From assembly GCA_036556805.1 (NCBI GenBank), contig DATBIS010000092.1, positions 1-28,778 on the forward strand: a stretch of DNA of 28,778 nt, in the 5' to 3' direction. Origin of the DNA: DATBIS01 sp036556805. GTDB lineage: Bacteria; Actinomycetota; UBA4738; HRBIN12. This document shows, piece after piece, positions 9,112 to 17,463 of this stretch. Numbering within the stretch: the first letter of the stretch is position 1; every line of letters starts with the position of its first letter. The position numbers were made by a program, and so were the translations under genes. Under the pieces are notes generated by a model. The model made no database searches, was not told the origin of the DNA, and saw nothing but the letters and a program-made list of their open reading frames with translations.

Positions 9112-9617
9112 TCACCGAGCGCACCCCCCTCCCGAAGCTCCTGCCGGTGAAGTTCATCCTCAACTGGGGCCGGCGCTACTCGCTGTGGGTGATGAACTTC
9201 GGCCTCGCGTGCTGCGCGATCGAGCTCATCGCGACCTCGACCTCCAAGCACGACTTCATCCGCCTCGGTGTGATCCCGTTCGCGCACGGCCCGCGCCAGG
9301 CGGACCTCCTGGTGGTGGCCGGCACGCTCACGGACAAGATGGCCCCTGCGCTGAAGCGCGTGTACGACCAGATCCCCGACCCGAAGTACGTGATCTCGTT
9401 CGGGTCGTGCTCCAACTGCGGTGGACCCTACTGGGACTCCTATTCGGTCACGAAGGGCGTCGATCAGATCGTGCCGGTCGACGTCTACGTGCCGGGTTGC
9501 CCGCCGAGACCCGAAGCGCTCCTGCACGGCATCGTGAAGCTGCAGGAGAAGATCAAGGACGAGGACATCCAGGAGAAGTTCAGTGGCAAGCTCACCCGCC
9601 CCGCTGTCTCCTCCTGA
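9102..9617 (+). CDS. nuoB: NADH-quinone oxidoreductase subunit B (second cluster, divergent)
   Basis: A 171-residue peripheral subunit that holds cluster N2, the last Fe-S centre before quinone. The tandem Cys37-Cys38 (FGLACCAIEL), Cys103 (GSCSNCGG) and Cys133 (VPGCPPRPEAL) supply the four expected ligands. Most bacterial NuoB proteins read CASSGG or similar after the third ligand; here it is CSNCGG, adding Cys106. The region HDFIRLGVIPFAHGPRQADLL also differs from the usual RYDxxRFG...SPRQAD pattern. GTG 9102, overlapping nuoA, gives the normal length and N-terminus. Confidence 0.93.
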   Translation: MGLITERTPLPKLLPVKFILNWGRRYSLWVMNFGLACCAIELIATSTSKHDFIRLGVIPFAHGPRQADLLVVAGTLTDKMAPALKRVYDQIPDPKYVISFGSCSNCGGPYWDSYSVTKGVDQIVPVDVYVPGCPPRPEALLHGIVKLQEKIKDEDIQEKFSGKLTRPAVSS

Positions 9618-10107
9618 GGTCGAGTCCCGGCTGCGGGCTCGGTTCGGCGAGGACGTCGTCGCACTCGATGAGCAGCACGGCCACGCGGTCGCCACGGTGA
9701 ACGTCGGTGTCTACCGCGACGTCTGCCGCTTCCTGCGCGACGAGCCCGAGTTCGCGTGCGACTACTGCGACTTCACCGGTGCCGTCGACTGGGGCGACGA
9801 GGGCGGCTTCGACGTCATCACCCACCTCTTCAGCACCACTCACCACCACAACGTGCGAGTGAAGGTGAAGCTCCCGCACGAGGATCCCGTGTGCCCGACG
9901 ATCTCCGATCTGTTCCCCACCGCGAACTGGCACGAACGCGAGACCCTCGAGATGTTCGGCATTCGCTTCGAGGGCCACCCGCAGCCGGTGAAGCTGTTGC
10001 TCTCCGAGCCGTTCGAGGGACACCCGCTCCGGAAGGACTTCGCGCTGATGACGCGCGAGGCCAAGCCCTGGCCGGGCGAGGCCGAGGGCGAGGAGGTCGA
10101 GGAGTGA
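9583..10107 (+). CDS. nuoC: NADH-quinone oxidoreductase subunit C (second cluster)
   Basis: A 174-residue homologue of the 30-kDa subunit. The family signature is clear in WHERETLEMFGIRFEGHP, followed by EPFEGHPLRKDF. The protein ends in a Glu-rich tail and is not fused to NuoD, unlike the enterobacterial NuoCD protein. GTG 9583 has an AGGAG ribosome site (9571-9575) seven bases upstream and overlaps nuoB by 35 bases. In most operons nuoD would come next; here nuoH follows with a four-base overlap, leaving no room for nuoD. Confidence 0.92.
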   Translation: MASSPAPLSPPEVESRLRARFGEDVVALDEQHGHAVATVNVGVYRDVCRFLRDEPEFACDYCDFTGAVDWGDEGGFDVITHLFSTTHHHNVRVKVKLPHEDPVCPTISDLFPTANWHERETLEMFGIRFEGHPQPVKLLLSEPFEGHPLRKDFALMTREAKPWPGEAEGEEVEE

Positions 10108-11114
10108 GCCTCCTCGCGGAAGCGGGCACCTCGATCGTGAACGGATGGTTCGACAACTTCTGGATCGTGCTGCTGATCAAGACGGGGGTCGTGATGATCT
10201 TCTTCCTCACGGCCCCGCTCGCGGTCGGCTACGTCGAGCACAAGGTGCTCGCGCACATGCAGGCACGCCTCGGCCCGATGGAGGCCGGCGCGTTCCACGG
10301 GTGGGCGCAGCTGGTCGCCGACGGCGTGAAGTTCATCCAGAAGGAGGACGTGATTCCCGCCGCGGCCGACCCGATGGTGTTCTCGCTCGCGCCGGCGGTC
10401 GCGCTGATCCCCTACATCGCGCTGTTCGTGGTGATCCCGTTCTCGAACGACATCTTCGCGGAGAACCTCGACATCGGCGTGTTCTTCCTGCTCGCGATGT
10501 CGTCGGTCTCGGTGATCGGCGTGCTCATGGCGGGCTGGTCCTCCGCGAACAAGTTCTCGCTGATCGGGGCCCTTCGCGCGGCCGCGCAGCTGATCGCGTA
10601 CGAGCTCCCGCTCGTGCTGGCGACCGCCGCGGTCGTGATGCAGGCCGAGACGCTCAGCCTGGTGGGCATCGCCGAGGCGCAGCACCACTACTGGTTCGTG
10701 CTCACCCAGCCGATCGGCTTCCTCATCTTCATGATGGCCTCGCTCGCGGAGCTCACGCGGCCGCCGTTCGACATGCCGGTCGCCGATTCGGAGATCATCT
10801 TCGGCGCGTACACGGAGTACACCGGGCTCAAGTTCGCGTTCTTCCTGCTCTCGGAGTACGGGGGCATCGTGGCGCTCTCGGCGATCGCGAGCGTCCTGTA
10901 CCTGGGCGGATACCAGCCGCTTCCCGGATTGCCGATCCCCGAGCCCCTGATGATGCTCGGGAAGATCGGCGCGCTCTCGTTCGTGATCATCTGGCTGCGG
11001 GCGACCTACCCCCGGCTGCGCGAGGACCAGCTCCAGCGGTTCGCGTGGCTCGTGCTGATCCCGCTCACGTTGCTGCAGATCATGGCCGTCGCGGCCTTCA
11101 AGGTGGCGTTCTGA
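10104..11114 (+). CDS. nuoH: NADH-quinone oxidoreductase subunit H (second copy, altered acidic loop)
   Basis: A 336-residue polytopic subunit with EHK...RLGPMEAG (about 45-62) and the third-loop signature LTRPPFD (217-223). After PFD the first NuoH and most family members have EAExEL; this copy has VADSEI (Val226, Asp228, Glu230), then TEYTG with Glu238 kept. One conserved glutamate is thus a valine and another an aspartate, in the loop beside the quinone chamber. GTG 10104 has AGGAGG (10091-10096) seven bases upstream and overlaps the nuoC stop. It is 37 residues shorter than the first copy. Confidence 0.93.
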   Translation: MSLLAEAGTSIVNGWFDNFWIVLLIKTGVVMIFFLTAPLAVGYVEHKVLAHMQARLGPMEAGAFHGWAQLVADGVKFIQKEDVIPAAADPMVFSLAPAVALIPYIALFVVIPFSNDIFAENLDIGVFFLLAMSSVSVIGVLMAGWSSANKFSLIGALRAAAQLIAYELPLVLATAAVVMQAETLSLVGIAEAQHHYWFVLTQPIGFLIFMMASLAELTRPPFDMPVADSEIIFGAYTEYTGLKFAFFLLSEYGGIVALSAIASVLYLGGYQPLPGLPIPEPLMMLGKIGALSFVIIWLRATYPRLREDQLQRFAWLVLIPLTLLQIMAVAAFKVAF

Positions 11115-11115
11115 G

Positions 11116-11625
11116 ATGTCGGACCAGGTCGAGCAGCAGCCGAAGACGGGCAAGGGACAAGGCCTGGTGAAGGGCCTCACCGTCACGATGAAGACGATGC
11201 TGAAGCCCGCGGTCACGCAGCAGTACCCGCACGTGAAGCCCGACCTGCCGGCGCGGACCCGCGGCGTGATAGCCCTCAAGCAGGAGAACTGCACGGTTTG
11301 CTACAAGTGCTCGCGCGAGTGCCCCGACTGGTGCATCTACATCGACGCCCACAAGGAGACGCACGACCCGGCCGGCGGCGGCAAGGCGCGCTCGGCGAAG
11401 ATCCTCGACCGGTTCGCCATCGACTACGCGCTCTGCATGTATTGCGGGATCTGCGTGGAGGTGTGCCCGTTCGACGCGCTCTTCTGGAGCCCCGAGTTCG
11501 AGTACGGCGAGTACGACATCAAGGAGATGCTCCACGAGAAGGAGCGTCTGGAGGAATGGACGTACACGGTGCTGCCGCCTCCGCTGCCGGACGACGTCCC
11601 GCACGACGAGGCCGAGGCGTCGTGA
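11116..11625 (+). CDS. nuoI: NADH-quinone oxidoreductase subunit I (second copy)
   Basis: A 169-residue two-cluster ferredoxin-like subunit. Both [4Fe-4S] motifs are complete: CTVCYKCSRECP (Cys59, 62, 65, 69) and CMYCGICVEVCP (Cys107, 110, 113, 117). An extra cysteine follows at 73 (DWCIYI), as in some other NuoI proteins. The sequence between the motifs differs strongly from the first copy: it lacks the VEGADN and INYLRC actinobacterial hallmarks. The two NuoI proteins are therefore old paralogues rather than a recent duplication. It starts one base after the nuoH stop. Confidence 0.94.
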   Translation: MSDQVEQQPKTGKGQGLVKGLTVTMKTMLKPAVTQQYPHVKPDLPARTRGVIALKQENCTVCYKCSRECPDWCIYIDAHKETHDPAGGGKARSAKILDRFAIDYALCMYCGICVEVCPFDALFWSPEFEYGEYDIKEMLHEKERLEEWTYTVLPPPLPDDVPHDEAEAS

Positions 11626-12125
11626 CCGCGCAGGAGTACGCGTTCACGGTGCTCGCCGTCGTCGGCTCGATCGGAGCCGTGGCGGTGGTGACCGCCCGCA
11701 ACGTCGTGCACGCTGCCCTGTACCTCGTCGTGACGCTCGGCGCGGTGGGCGGCGCCTACCTCGTGCTCGCCGCCGAGTTCGTGGCGTGGGTGCAGATCCT
11801 CATCTACGTGGGCGCGATCGTGATCCTGTTCCTGTTCGGCCTGATGCTCACGAAGGCGCCGATCGGACGCGAGGCGCTGGACAACCAGCAGCGAGGCGTG
11901 GCGGCCTTCGTCGCGATCGGCGTGCTCGTGGGGTTGGTCTTCCTCATCAACGACGCGTTCGATCTCACCACGGCCCAGAGGATGCCCGCGTTCGACGGCG
12001 ACACCGCGAGCGTGGGTAGCGCGATCTTCAGCGGCTACGTGCTGCCGTTCGAGGCGGTCTCGTTCCTGCTGCTCGCGGCCCTCATCGGCGCGGTGGTGCT
12101 CGCGAGGAGGGACGACTCCTCGTGA
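11622..12125 (+). CDS. nuoJ: NADH-quinone oxidoreductase subunit J (second copy)
   Basis: A 167-residue membrane subunit. The third helix contains YVGAIVILFLFGLMLTKAPIG, equivalent to the pi-bulge helix of the first NuoJ. GTG 11622 overlaps the nuoI stop (GTGA). The C-terminal helix ends in LARRDDSS and the stop overlaps nuoK. It lacks the longer loop and Ala-rich tail of the first copy. Confidence 0.92.
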   Translation: MTAQEYAFTVLAVVGSIGAVAVVTARNVVHAALYLVVTLGAVGGAYLVLAAEFVAWVQILIYVGAIVILFLFGLMLTKAPIGREALDNQQRGVAAFVAIGVLVGLVFLINDAFDLTTAQRMPAFDGDTASVGSAIFSGYVLPFEAVSFLLLAALIGAVVLARRDDSS

Positions 12126-12424
12126 TCCGCCTGCCGCTCGTGCTCGTGTTCTCCGCCGTGCTGTTCTCGGCCGGCGTCTACGGCGTGCTCGCGCGACGGA
12201 ACGCCGTGCTCGTGCTCATGTCGATCGAGCTCATGCTGAACGCCGTCACGGTGAACCTCGTGGGCTTCTCGTCGCTCTGGCGGAACCTCACGGGACAGGT
12301 CTTCGGCCTGTTCATCATCGCGGTGGCCGCCGCCGAGGTCGGCATCGGGCTCGCGATCGTCATCCTCATCTTCCGCAACCGCGAGACGATCAACGTCGAC
12401 GAGGTGAACCTCCTGAAGTGGTAG
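12122..12424 (+). CDS. nuoK: NADH-quinone oxidoreductase subunit K (second copy)
   Basis: A 100-residue, three-helix subunit with both buried glutamates: LMSIELMLNAVTVNL and AVAAAEVGIGLAIVIL. GTG 12122 overlaps nuoJ by four bases and the end overlaps the nuoL start by seven bases. Nothing visible is unusual compared with the first copy. Confidence 0.94.
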   Translation: MIRLPLVLVFSAVLFSAGVYGVLARRNAVLVLMSIELMLNAVTVNLVGFSSLWRNLTGQVFGLFIIAVAAAEVGIGLAIVILIFRNRETINVDEVNLLKW

Positions 12425-14394
12425 CCGAGGCCGCCGCCGCCGTCGGTCCCGGGCTCACCCGGTACGCGTGGGTCGTCGCGGTGCTCCCCTTTGTCTCGGC
12501 GCCCTTGATCCTGTTCTTCGGCAGGCGCACGCCGGGCCGCGGCTGGATCTACGGCGTGGCGAGCGTCGGGGCCGGCTTCGTCCTGTCGCTCGGGATCCTC
12601 TGGCACTTCGTCCAGGGCGGAGGACCCACCGCGAGCTCGGTGAGCTGGTTCCAGGTCGGACCGTTCACCGTCGAGCTCGGCCAGTACGTCGACGGGCTCA
12701 CCGCGGTGATGTTCATCGTCGTGACCGGCGTGTCGCTCTGCGTGCACGTGTATTCGATCGGCTACATGCACGGGGACGCCCGGTTCACGTGGTTCTACGT
12801 GGTGCTCTCGCTCTTCACCGGCGCGATGCTCGACGTGGTGGTCTCCGACAACCTCTTCCAGCTCCTGGTGGGGTGGGAGGTGATGGGCGTCTGCTCCTAC
12901 CTGCTGATCGGGCACTGGTGGGAGGAGAAGGTCAACTCCGACGCCGCGATCAAGGCGTTCATCACCACGCGAACCGGCGACGTGCCGTTCCTGTTCGGCA
13001 TCTTCGCCCTCGTGTTCGCCACGGGGTTCACCACGTCGAACATCCAGCAGATCGGCGAGATGTCGGCCGCGGGGGAGATGTCGAGCGCGCTGATGATCGG
13101 CGCCGCGTTGCTGCTGTTCGGGGGCACGATCGGCAAGTCGGCACAGTTCCCGCTCTATGTGTGGCTCCCCGACGCGATGGCGGGCCCCACGCCGGTCTCG
13201 GCGCTGATCCACGCGGCCACGATGGTGGCGGCCGGCGTCTACATGGTGGCGCGCCTGTTCGAGGTCTTCATCCACGCCGACCCGCTCGTGCTCACGGTGG
13301 TGTCGGTGATCGGGGCGATCACGCTGCTGCTCGCGGCGTTCCTCGCGCTCGTGCAGGACGACATCAAGCGCGTCCTGGCGTACTCGACGATCTCGCAGCT
13401 CGCGTACATGGTGGCCGCGCTCGGCCTCGGTGAGGCGGGCTACGCGCCCGCGATGTTCCACCTCTTCACCCACGCGTTCTTCAAGGCGCTGCTGTTCCTC
13501 GGCGCCGGGTCGGTGATCCACGCGGTGCACTCGAACTACATGAGCGACATGGGAGGTCTGCGCACGTCGATGCGCACGACCTACGTGACGTACGTGATCG
13601 GATCGCTCGCGCTCGCGGGGATCTTCCCGCTCTCGGGGTTCTTCTCGAAGGACGAGCTCCTCGTGGCCGCCTACCACGACAAGACGTACTGGCTGCTGAT
13701 CGTCCTGCTGCTCGGAGCGGTGATCACGGCGTTCTACACGATGCGCATGCTCGTGCTGACGTTCGGCGGCGAGTACCGCGGCCACGAGCACCCGCACGAG
13801 TCGCCGCGATCGATGACCGGGCCGCTCGTCGCGCTCGCGGCCGCGACCGTCTTCGTCGGTTGGCTCGGATTCGGGCCCACGAACGCGCCGTTCTTCGACT
13901 GGGTGTTCATCGGGCATCCCGAGGACGTGAGCTTCGTGGCCTGGATCGCGATCGTGTCGACGATCGCAGCGGTCGGAGGGCTCGCGCTCGGCTACGTGAC
14001 CTACGTGAAGCAACCGGCGCGCGAGCCGCTCACGCGCCTGGGGCCGGTGTACACGCTCCTGGAGAACAAGTACTACCTCGACGACTTCTACCTGAACGGG
14101 ATCGTGTATCCGATCCGCGACCGGCTCTCGGCCGGCGTGAACTGGTTCAACCGGAGCATCCTCGACGGCATCGTGCACCTGTTCGCGCTCACGACGCGCG
14201 GGCTCGCCGCGGTCGTGAACCTGTTCGACCGCGGCGTGATCGACGGTGTCGTGAACGGCGCGGGCGAAGGCGCGGAGGAAGCGGGCGGCTTCCTGCGCTA
14301 CGTGCAGTCGGGCAACGTGCAAGGCTACGCGGCGATCCTGCTGGGGCTGGGCATCATCGGCGTGATCGTCGTCGCCATCATCTACGTGAAGTGA
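12418..14394 (+). CDS. nuoL: NADH-quinone oxidoreductase subunit L (second copy)
   Basis: A 658-residue antiporter-like subunit with the C-terminal lateral helix region. Key residues are intact: glutamate in GWEVMGVCSYLLIGHWW, lysine in GTIGKSAQFPLYVWLPDAM, the QDDIKRVLAYSTISQLAYM loop, lysine in FFKALLFLGAGSVIHAV, and FSKDELL late in the protein. A full set of channel residues implies this complex can pump ions. GTG 12418 overlaps the nuoK end and is the start that leaves a normal N-terminus; the next in-frame candidates lie inside the first helix. Confidence 0.94.
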   Translation: MVAEAAAAVGPGLTRYAWVVAVLPFVSAPLILFFGRRTPGRGWIYGVASVGAGFVLSLGILWHFVQGGGPTASSVSWFQVGPFTVELGQYVDGLTAVMFIVVTGVSLCVHVYSIGYMHGDARFTWFYVVLSLFTGAMLDVVVSDNLFQLLVGWEVMGVCSYLLIGHWWEEKVNSDAAIKAFITTRTGDVPFLFGIFALVFATGFTTSNIQQIGEMSAAGEMSSALMIGAALLLFGGTIGKSAQFPLYVWLPDAMAGPTPVSALIHAATMVAAGVYMVARLFEVFIHADPLVLTVVSVIGAITLLLAAFLALVQDDIKRVLAYSTISQLAYMVAALGLGEAGYAPAMFHLFTHAFFKALLFLGAGSVIHAVHSNYMSDMGGLRTSMRTTYVTYVIGSLALAGIFPLSGFFSKDELLVAAYHDKTYWLLIVLLLGAVITAFYTMRMLVLTFGGEYRGHEHPHESPRSMTGPLVALAAATVFVGWLGFGPTNAPFFDWVFIGHPEDVSFVAWIAIVSTIAAVGGLALGYVTYVKQPAREPLTRLGPVYTLLENKYYLDDFYLNGIVYPIRDRLSAGVNWFNRSILDGIVHLFALTTRGLAAVVNLFDRGVIDGVVNGAGEGAEEAGGFLRYVQSGNVQGYAAILLGLGIIGVIVVAIIYVK

Positions 14395-14410
14395 GGAGAG
14401 TGAGGGGCCG

Positions 14411-15967
14411 ATGAGCGGGTGGGACAAGTCGGCGATCACGATCGCCACCTTCCTGCCGGTGGCGGGCGCGGTCGTGATCGCGGTGATGCCGAAGGAGAAG
14501 GATCGGCTGATCCGCTGGCTCGGCGTCCTGTTCACCGGCGCGGCGATGGTCGTCGCGATCGCGATCGCGATCGGCTTCGACTACGGCGGTCACTCCGGCC
14601 TGCAGTTCGAGCTCGACACGTCCTGGATCTCCGCGATCGGCGCCCGCTATCACGTCGGCATCGACGGCATCTCGCTCCCGCTCTACGTCCTCACGTTCGT
14701 CCTCACGTTCCTGTGCGCGATCTACACGACCCGGTACGTCCCGGAGCCGGGTCGCACGAAGGCGTTCCTCGGACTCATGCTGCTGCTCGAAACCGGCATG
14801 GCCGGGACGTTCATCGCGTTCGACCTCGTGCTGTTCTTCGTGTTCTGGGAGCTCGTGCTCGTCCCCATGTACTTCCTGATCGGGATCTGGGGATCGGCGA
14901 ACCGCGAGTACGCGTCGATCAAGTTCTTCCTCTACACGGTGTTCGGGTCGGTGTTCATGCTGCTGGGGTTCCTCGGCATGTACTTCCGTTCGGACATCTC
15001 GAACGCGCCGGGCCTGCAGCACTCGTTCGACATCGTGCAGCTCCAGGCCTTCGGCGGCGCGGGCGGCTTCAGCCACGGGTTCCAGCTCGTCGTGTTCGCG
15101 GCGGTCGCGCTCGGGTTCGCGGTGAAGGTGCCGATGTGGCCGTTCCATACCTGGCTTCCCGACGCCCATACCGAGGCCCCGACGATCGGCTCGGTGCTGC
15201 TGGCCGGGATCATGCTGAAGATGGGCACGTACGGGTTCATCCGGATCGCGTTGCCGGTGCTGCCGTACGGCGCGCAGAAGTTCGCTCCCTGGATCGGGCT
15301 GCTCGCGGCGATCGCGATCGTGTACGCGGCTCTCGCGTGCCTCGCGCAGAAGGACCTGAAACGACTGATCGCGTTCTCGTCGGTGGGCCACATGGGGTTC
15401 GTGATGCTCGGCATCGCCACGCTCACCACGATCGGCATCCAGGCCGCGATCTTCGGCATGGTCGCGCACGGCGTGATCACCGGGATGCTGTTCTTCTGCG
15501 TGGGGTCGATCTACGACCGGTACCACACGCGCGAGATCGCGGACATCGGCGGCGGCATGATGCAGAACGTCCCGAAGCTCGCGGGGATCTTCGCGTTCGT
15601 CTCGATCGCCTCGCTCGGCCTGCCGGGCCTCGCGGGGTTCTGGGGCGAGGTGATGGCGCTGCTGTCGTCGTTCAACCCCGCGAGCGGCCAGAACGTGGGT
15701 CTCTTCCGCGGGTTCATGGTCGCCGGCGGTATCGGGACCATCCTCACCGCCGGCTACTTCCTGTGGATGCTGCAGCGGGTGAACCTGGGCGTGCTCCCCG
15801 AGCGATGGAAGGAGCACCGCTTCAGCGACATGCTCGCGGTCGAGTGGTGGGCCTGGATGCCGCTGCTCGTCGGGATCCTCGTGCTCGGGCTCTACCCGAA
15901 GATCGTCTTCGGCACCAGCAGCGAGGCCGTGACCGCGCTGCTGCACGCGGTGGGCGTGGGCGGCTGA
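14411..15967 (+). CDS. nuoM: NADH-quinone oxidoreductase subunit M (second copy)
   Basis: A 518-residue antiporter-like subunit. Channel residues are visible in FFVFWELVLVPMYFLIG, AVKVPMWPFHTWLPDAH, LLAGIMLKMGTYGFI, QKDLKRLIAFSSVGHMGFV and AGFWGEVMALLSSF (the late glutamate of NuoM). It is preceded by AGGAGAG (14394-14400), ten bases before ATG. The 16-base gap after nuoL is one of the larger gaps inside this cluster. Confidence 0.94.
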   Translation: MSGWDKSAITIATFLPVAGAVVIAVMPKEKDRLIRWLGVLFTGAAMVVAIAIAIGFDYGGHSGLQFELDTSWISAIGARYHVGIDGISLPLYVLTFVLTFLCAIYTTRYVPEPGRTKAFLGLMLLLETGMAGTFIAFDLVLFFVFWELVLVPMYFLIGIWGSANREYASIKFFLYTVFGSVFMLLGFLGMYFRSDISNAPGLQHSFDIVQLQAFGGAGGFSHGFQLVVFAAVALGFAVKVPMWPFHTWLPDAHTEAPTIGSVLLAGIMLKMGTYGFIRIALPVLPYGAQKFAPWIGLLAAIAIVYAALACLAQKDLKRLIAFSSVGHMGFVMLGIATLTTIGIQAAIFGMVAHGVITGMLFFCVGSIYDRYHTREIADIGGGMMQNVPKLAGIFAFVSIASLGLPGLAGFWGEVMALLSSFNPASGQNVGLFRGFMVAGGIGTILTAGYFLWMLQRVNLGVLPERWKEHRFSDMLAVEWWAWMPLLVGILVLGLYPKIVFGTSSEAVTALLHAVGVGG

Positions 15968-15977
15968 GCGGGAGCCC

Positions 15978-17441
15978 ATGAACCAGGCGATCGACTACCA
16001 CGCGATCCTGCCGGAGCTGATCCTCTCCGGCACGATCATCCTGGTCCTCATCGTCGACGTCTTCCTTCCCGCGCGCCGGAAGTGGTTCGCGATGCCGTTG
16101 TCGTTGCTCGGCGTGTTGGCGTCGCTCGTGGCCGTCCTCACGTTGCTGGGGACGAACCGATCGACGTTCAGCGGCATGTTCGTGGTCGACAACTTCGCGG
16201 TCCTGTTCAAGATCTTCTTCCTGATCGTCGCGGCGGTCGTGCTCGCGATCTCGCTGCGCTACTTCCGCGAGGGCGGCTTCTACCAGGGCGAGTACTACTT
16301 CCTGCTGCTGACCTCGTTCCTCGGCTGCCTGCTGATGCCGTCCTCCCGCGACCTGCTGATGCTGTTCCTCTCGCTCGAGCTCGTGAGCGCACCCGGCTTC
16401 CTCATGGCGGCCTTCCGCAAGAGCGACCCCCGCTCGAACGAGGCCGGCCTCAAGTTCTTCCTGATCGGCGTGCTCTCGACGGCCGTGATGCTGTACGGAA
16501 TGAGCTTGATCTACGGCGTGACGGGCGAGACGCGGCTCGACGCGATCGCGCAATCGCTCGACGTCGTGAGCGGCGGCAAGCTCGAGATCACGTACGCGGC
16601 CATCCTGTTCGTGGTGGCCGGCTTCGCGTTCAAGGTGTCGGCGGTTCCGTTCCAGTTCTGGGCGCCCGACACCTACGAGGGCTCGCCGGTGCCGGTGGCG
16701 GCGTTCCTCGCGGTGGCGTCGAAGGCCGCCGGGTTCGCCGGCCTGCTCCAGCTGATGTTCGTGGCGTTCCTCCACCAGGCCGGATTCTGGACGCCGATCA
16801 TAGCGGCGCTCTCGATACTCACGATGACCGTCGGGAACCTCATCGCGCTCCAGCAGAGGCAGGTGATCCGCCTGCTCGCGTACTCGGGGATCGCGCAGGC
16901 CGGCTACATCCTGCTGCCGTTTGCGCTCGCGGGGAGGGACGCCGCCACGGACGAGCGCGCGTTCAGCGTGGCCGTGGCGTACATCCTCATCTACGGCGTG
17001 ATGAACCTCGGCGCGTTCTCGGTGGCGACGGCGGTGAGCCGTCGTTCGCCGGGGTTGCTGTTCCGGGACTTCGCCGGGCTCGGGAGGGCGGCGCCGTTGC
17101 TCGCGGTCGGCATGGCGGTGTTCTTCGCGTCGCTCGCCGGCGTGCCGCCCACCGGCGGGTTCTGGGCGAAGATCTTCATCTTCACCGCCGCGATCGATCG
17201 CGGCGGGATCGGGACGGCGCTTGCCGTCGTGATGCTCGTGAACACCGTCATGGCGATCTACTACTACTTCGCGATCCCGCGCCAGATGTTCTTCGAGGTG
17301 GGAGAGGACACCACCGAGCTCCGCGTGCCGCTGCTCGTGACGGGCGTGGTGGCGATCGCGCTCATCGCAGTCCTTGCGGCTTTCGTGTGGCCCGACTGGT
17401 TCGCCCGAGCTCCGCAGTTCAGCACGTTGCTGGGGGGGTAG
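15978..17441 (+). CDS. nuoN: NADH-quinone oxidoreductase subunit N (second copy, altered loop)
   Basis: A 487-residue antiporter-like subunit. The helix-5 glutamate (Glu134 in LSLELVS) and the lysine in AFKVSAVPFQFW (Lys219) are kept, as is PPTGGFWAKIFIF. The loop that reads DxKR in the other five antiporter-like subunits of this window is QVIR here (Gln295, Ile297, Arg298), so both the acid and the lysine are gone. ATG 15978 has GGGAG just upstream. It is the last gene of the second cluster, and its stop lies in a small GC-rich hairpin. Confidence 0.93.
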   Translation: MNQAIDYHAILPELILSGTIILVLIVDVFLPARRKWFAMPLSLLGVLASLVAVLTLLGTNRSTFSGMFVVDNFAVLFKIFFLIVAAVVLAISLRYFREGGFYQGEYYFLLLTSFLGCLLMPSSRDLLMLFLSLELVSAPGFLMAAFRKSDPRSNEAGLKFFLIGVLSTAVMLYGMSLIYGVTGETRLDAIAQSLDVVSGGKLEITYAAILFVVAGFAFKVSAVPFQFWAPDTYEGSPVPVAAFLAVASKAAGFAGLLQLMFVAFLHQAGFWTPIIAALSILTMTVGNLIALQQRQVIRLLAYSGIAQAGYILLPFALAGRDAATDERAFSVAVAYILIYGVMNLGAFSVATAVSRRSPGLLFRDFAGLGRAAPLLAVGMAVFFASLAGVPPTGGFWAKIFIFTAAIDRGGIGTALAVVMLVNTVMAIYYYFAIPRQMFFEVGEDTTELRVPLLVTGVVAIALIAVLAAFVWPDWFARAPQFSTLLGG

Positions 17442-17449
17442 AGCCCCAG
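17430..17449 (+). terminator. GC-rich stem-loop across the nuoN stop codon
   Basis: CTGGGG (17430-17435) can pair with CCCCAG (17444-17449) across a loop that contains the TAG stop. There is no run of T after it, so it is at best a weak terminator or an mRNA 3'-end stabiliser for the second nuo cluster. Confidence 0.3.
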
Positions 17450-17463
17450 AACCAAGACGGAAA

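Noticed and set aside
9583..10107. Possible NuoCD fusion that would supply the missing NuoD
   Set aside because: The protein stops after the NuoC signature and a short acidic tail at 174 residues, and nuoH begins at once.
12178..14535. Long open frame of 785 codons on the minus strand opposite nuoL
   Set aside because: It is rich in Arg, His, Glu and Asp with low hydrophobicity, the usual antisense shadow of a high-GC membrane-protein gene. The same holds for the long minus frames at 2964-4790, 6072-7859, 9840-11294 and 14378-15979.
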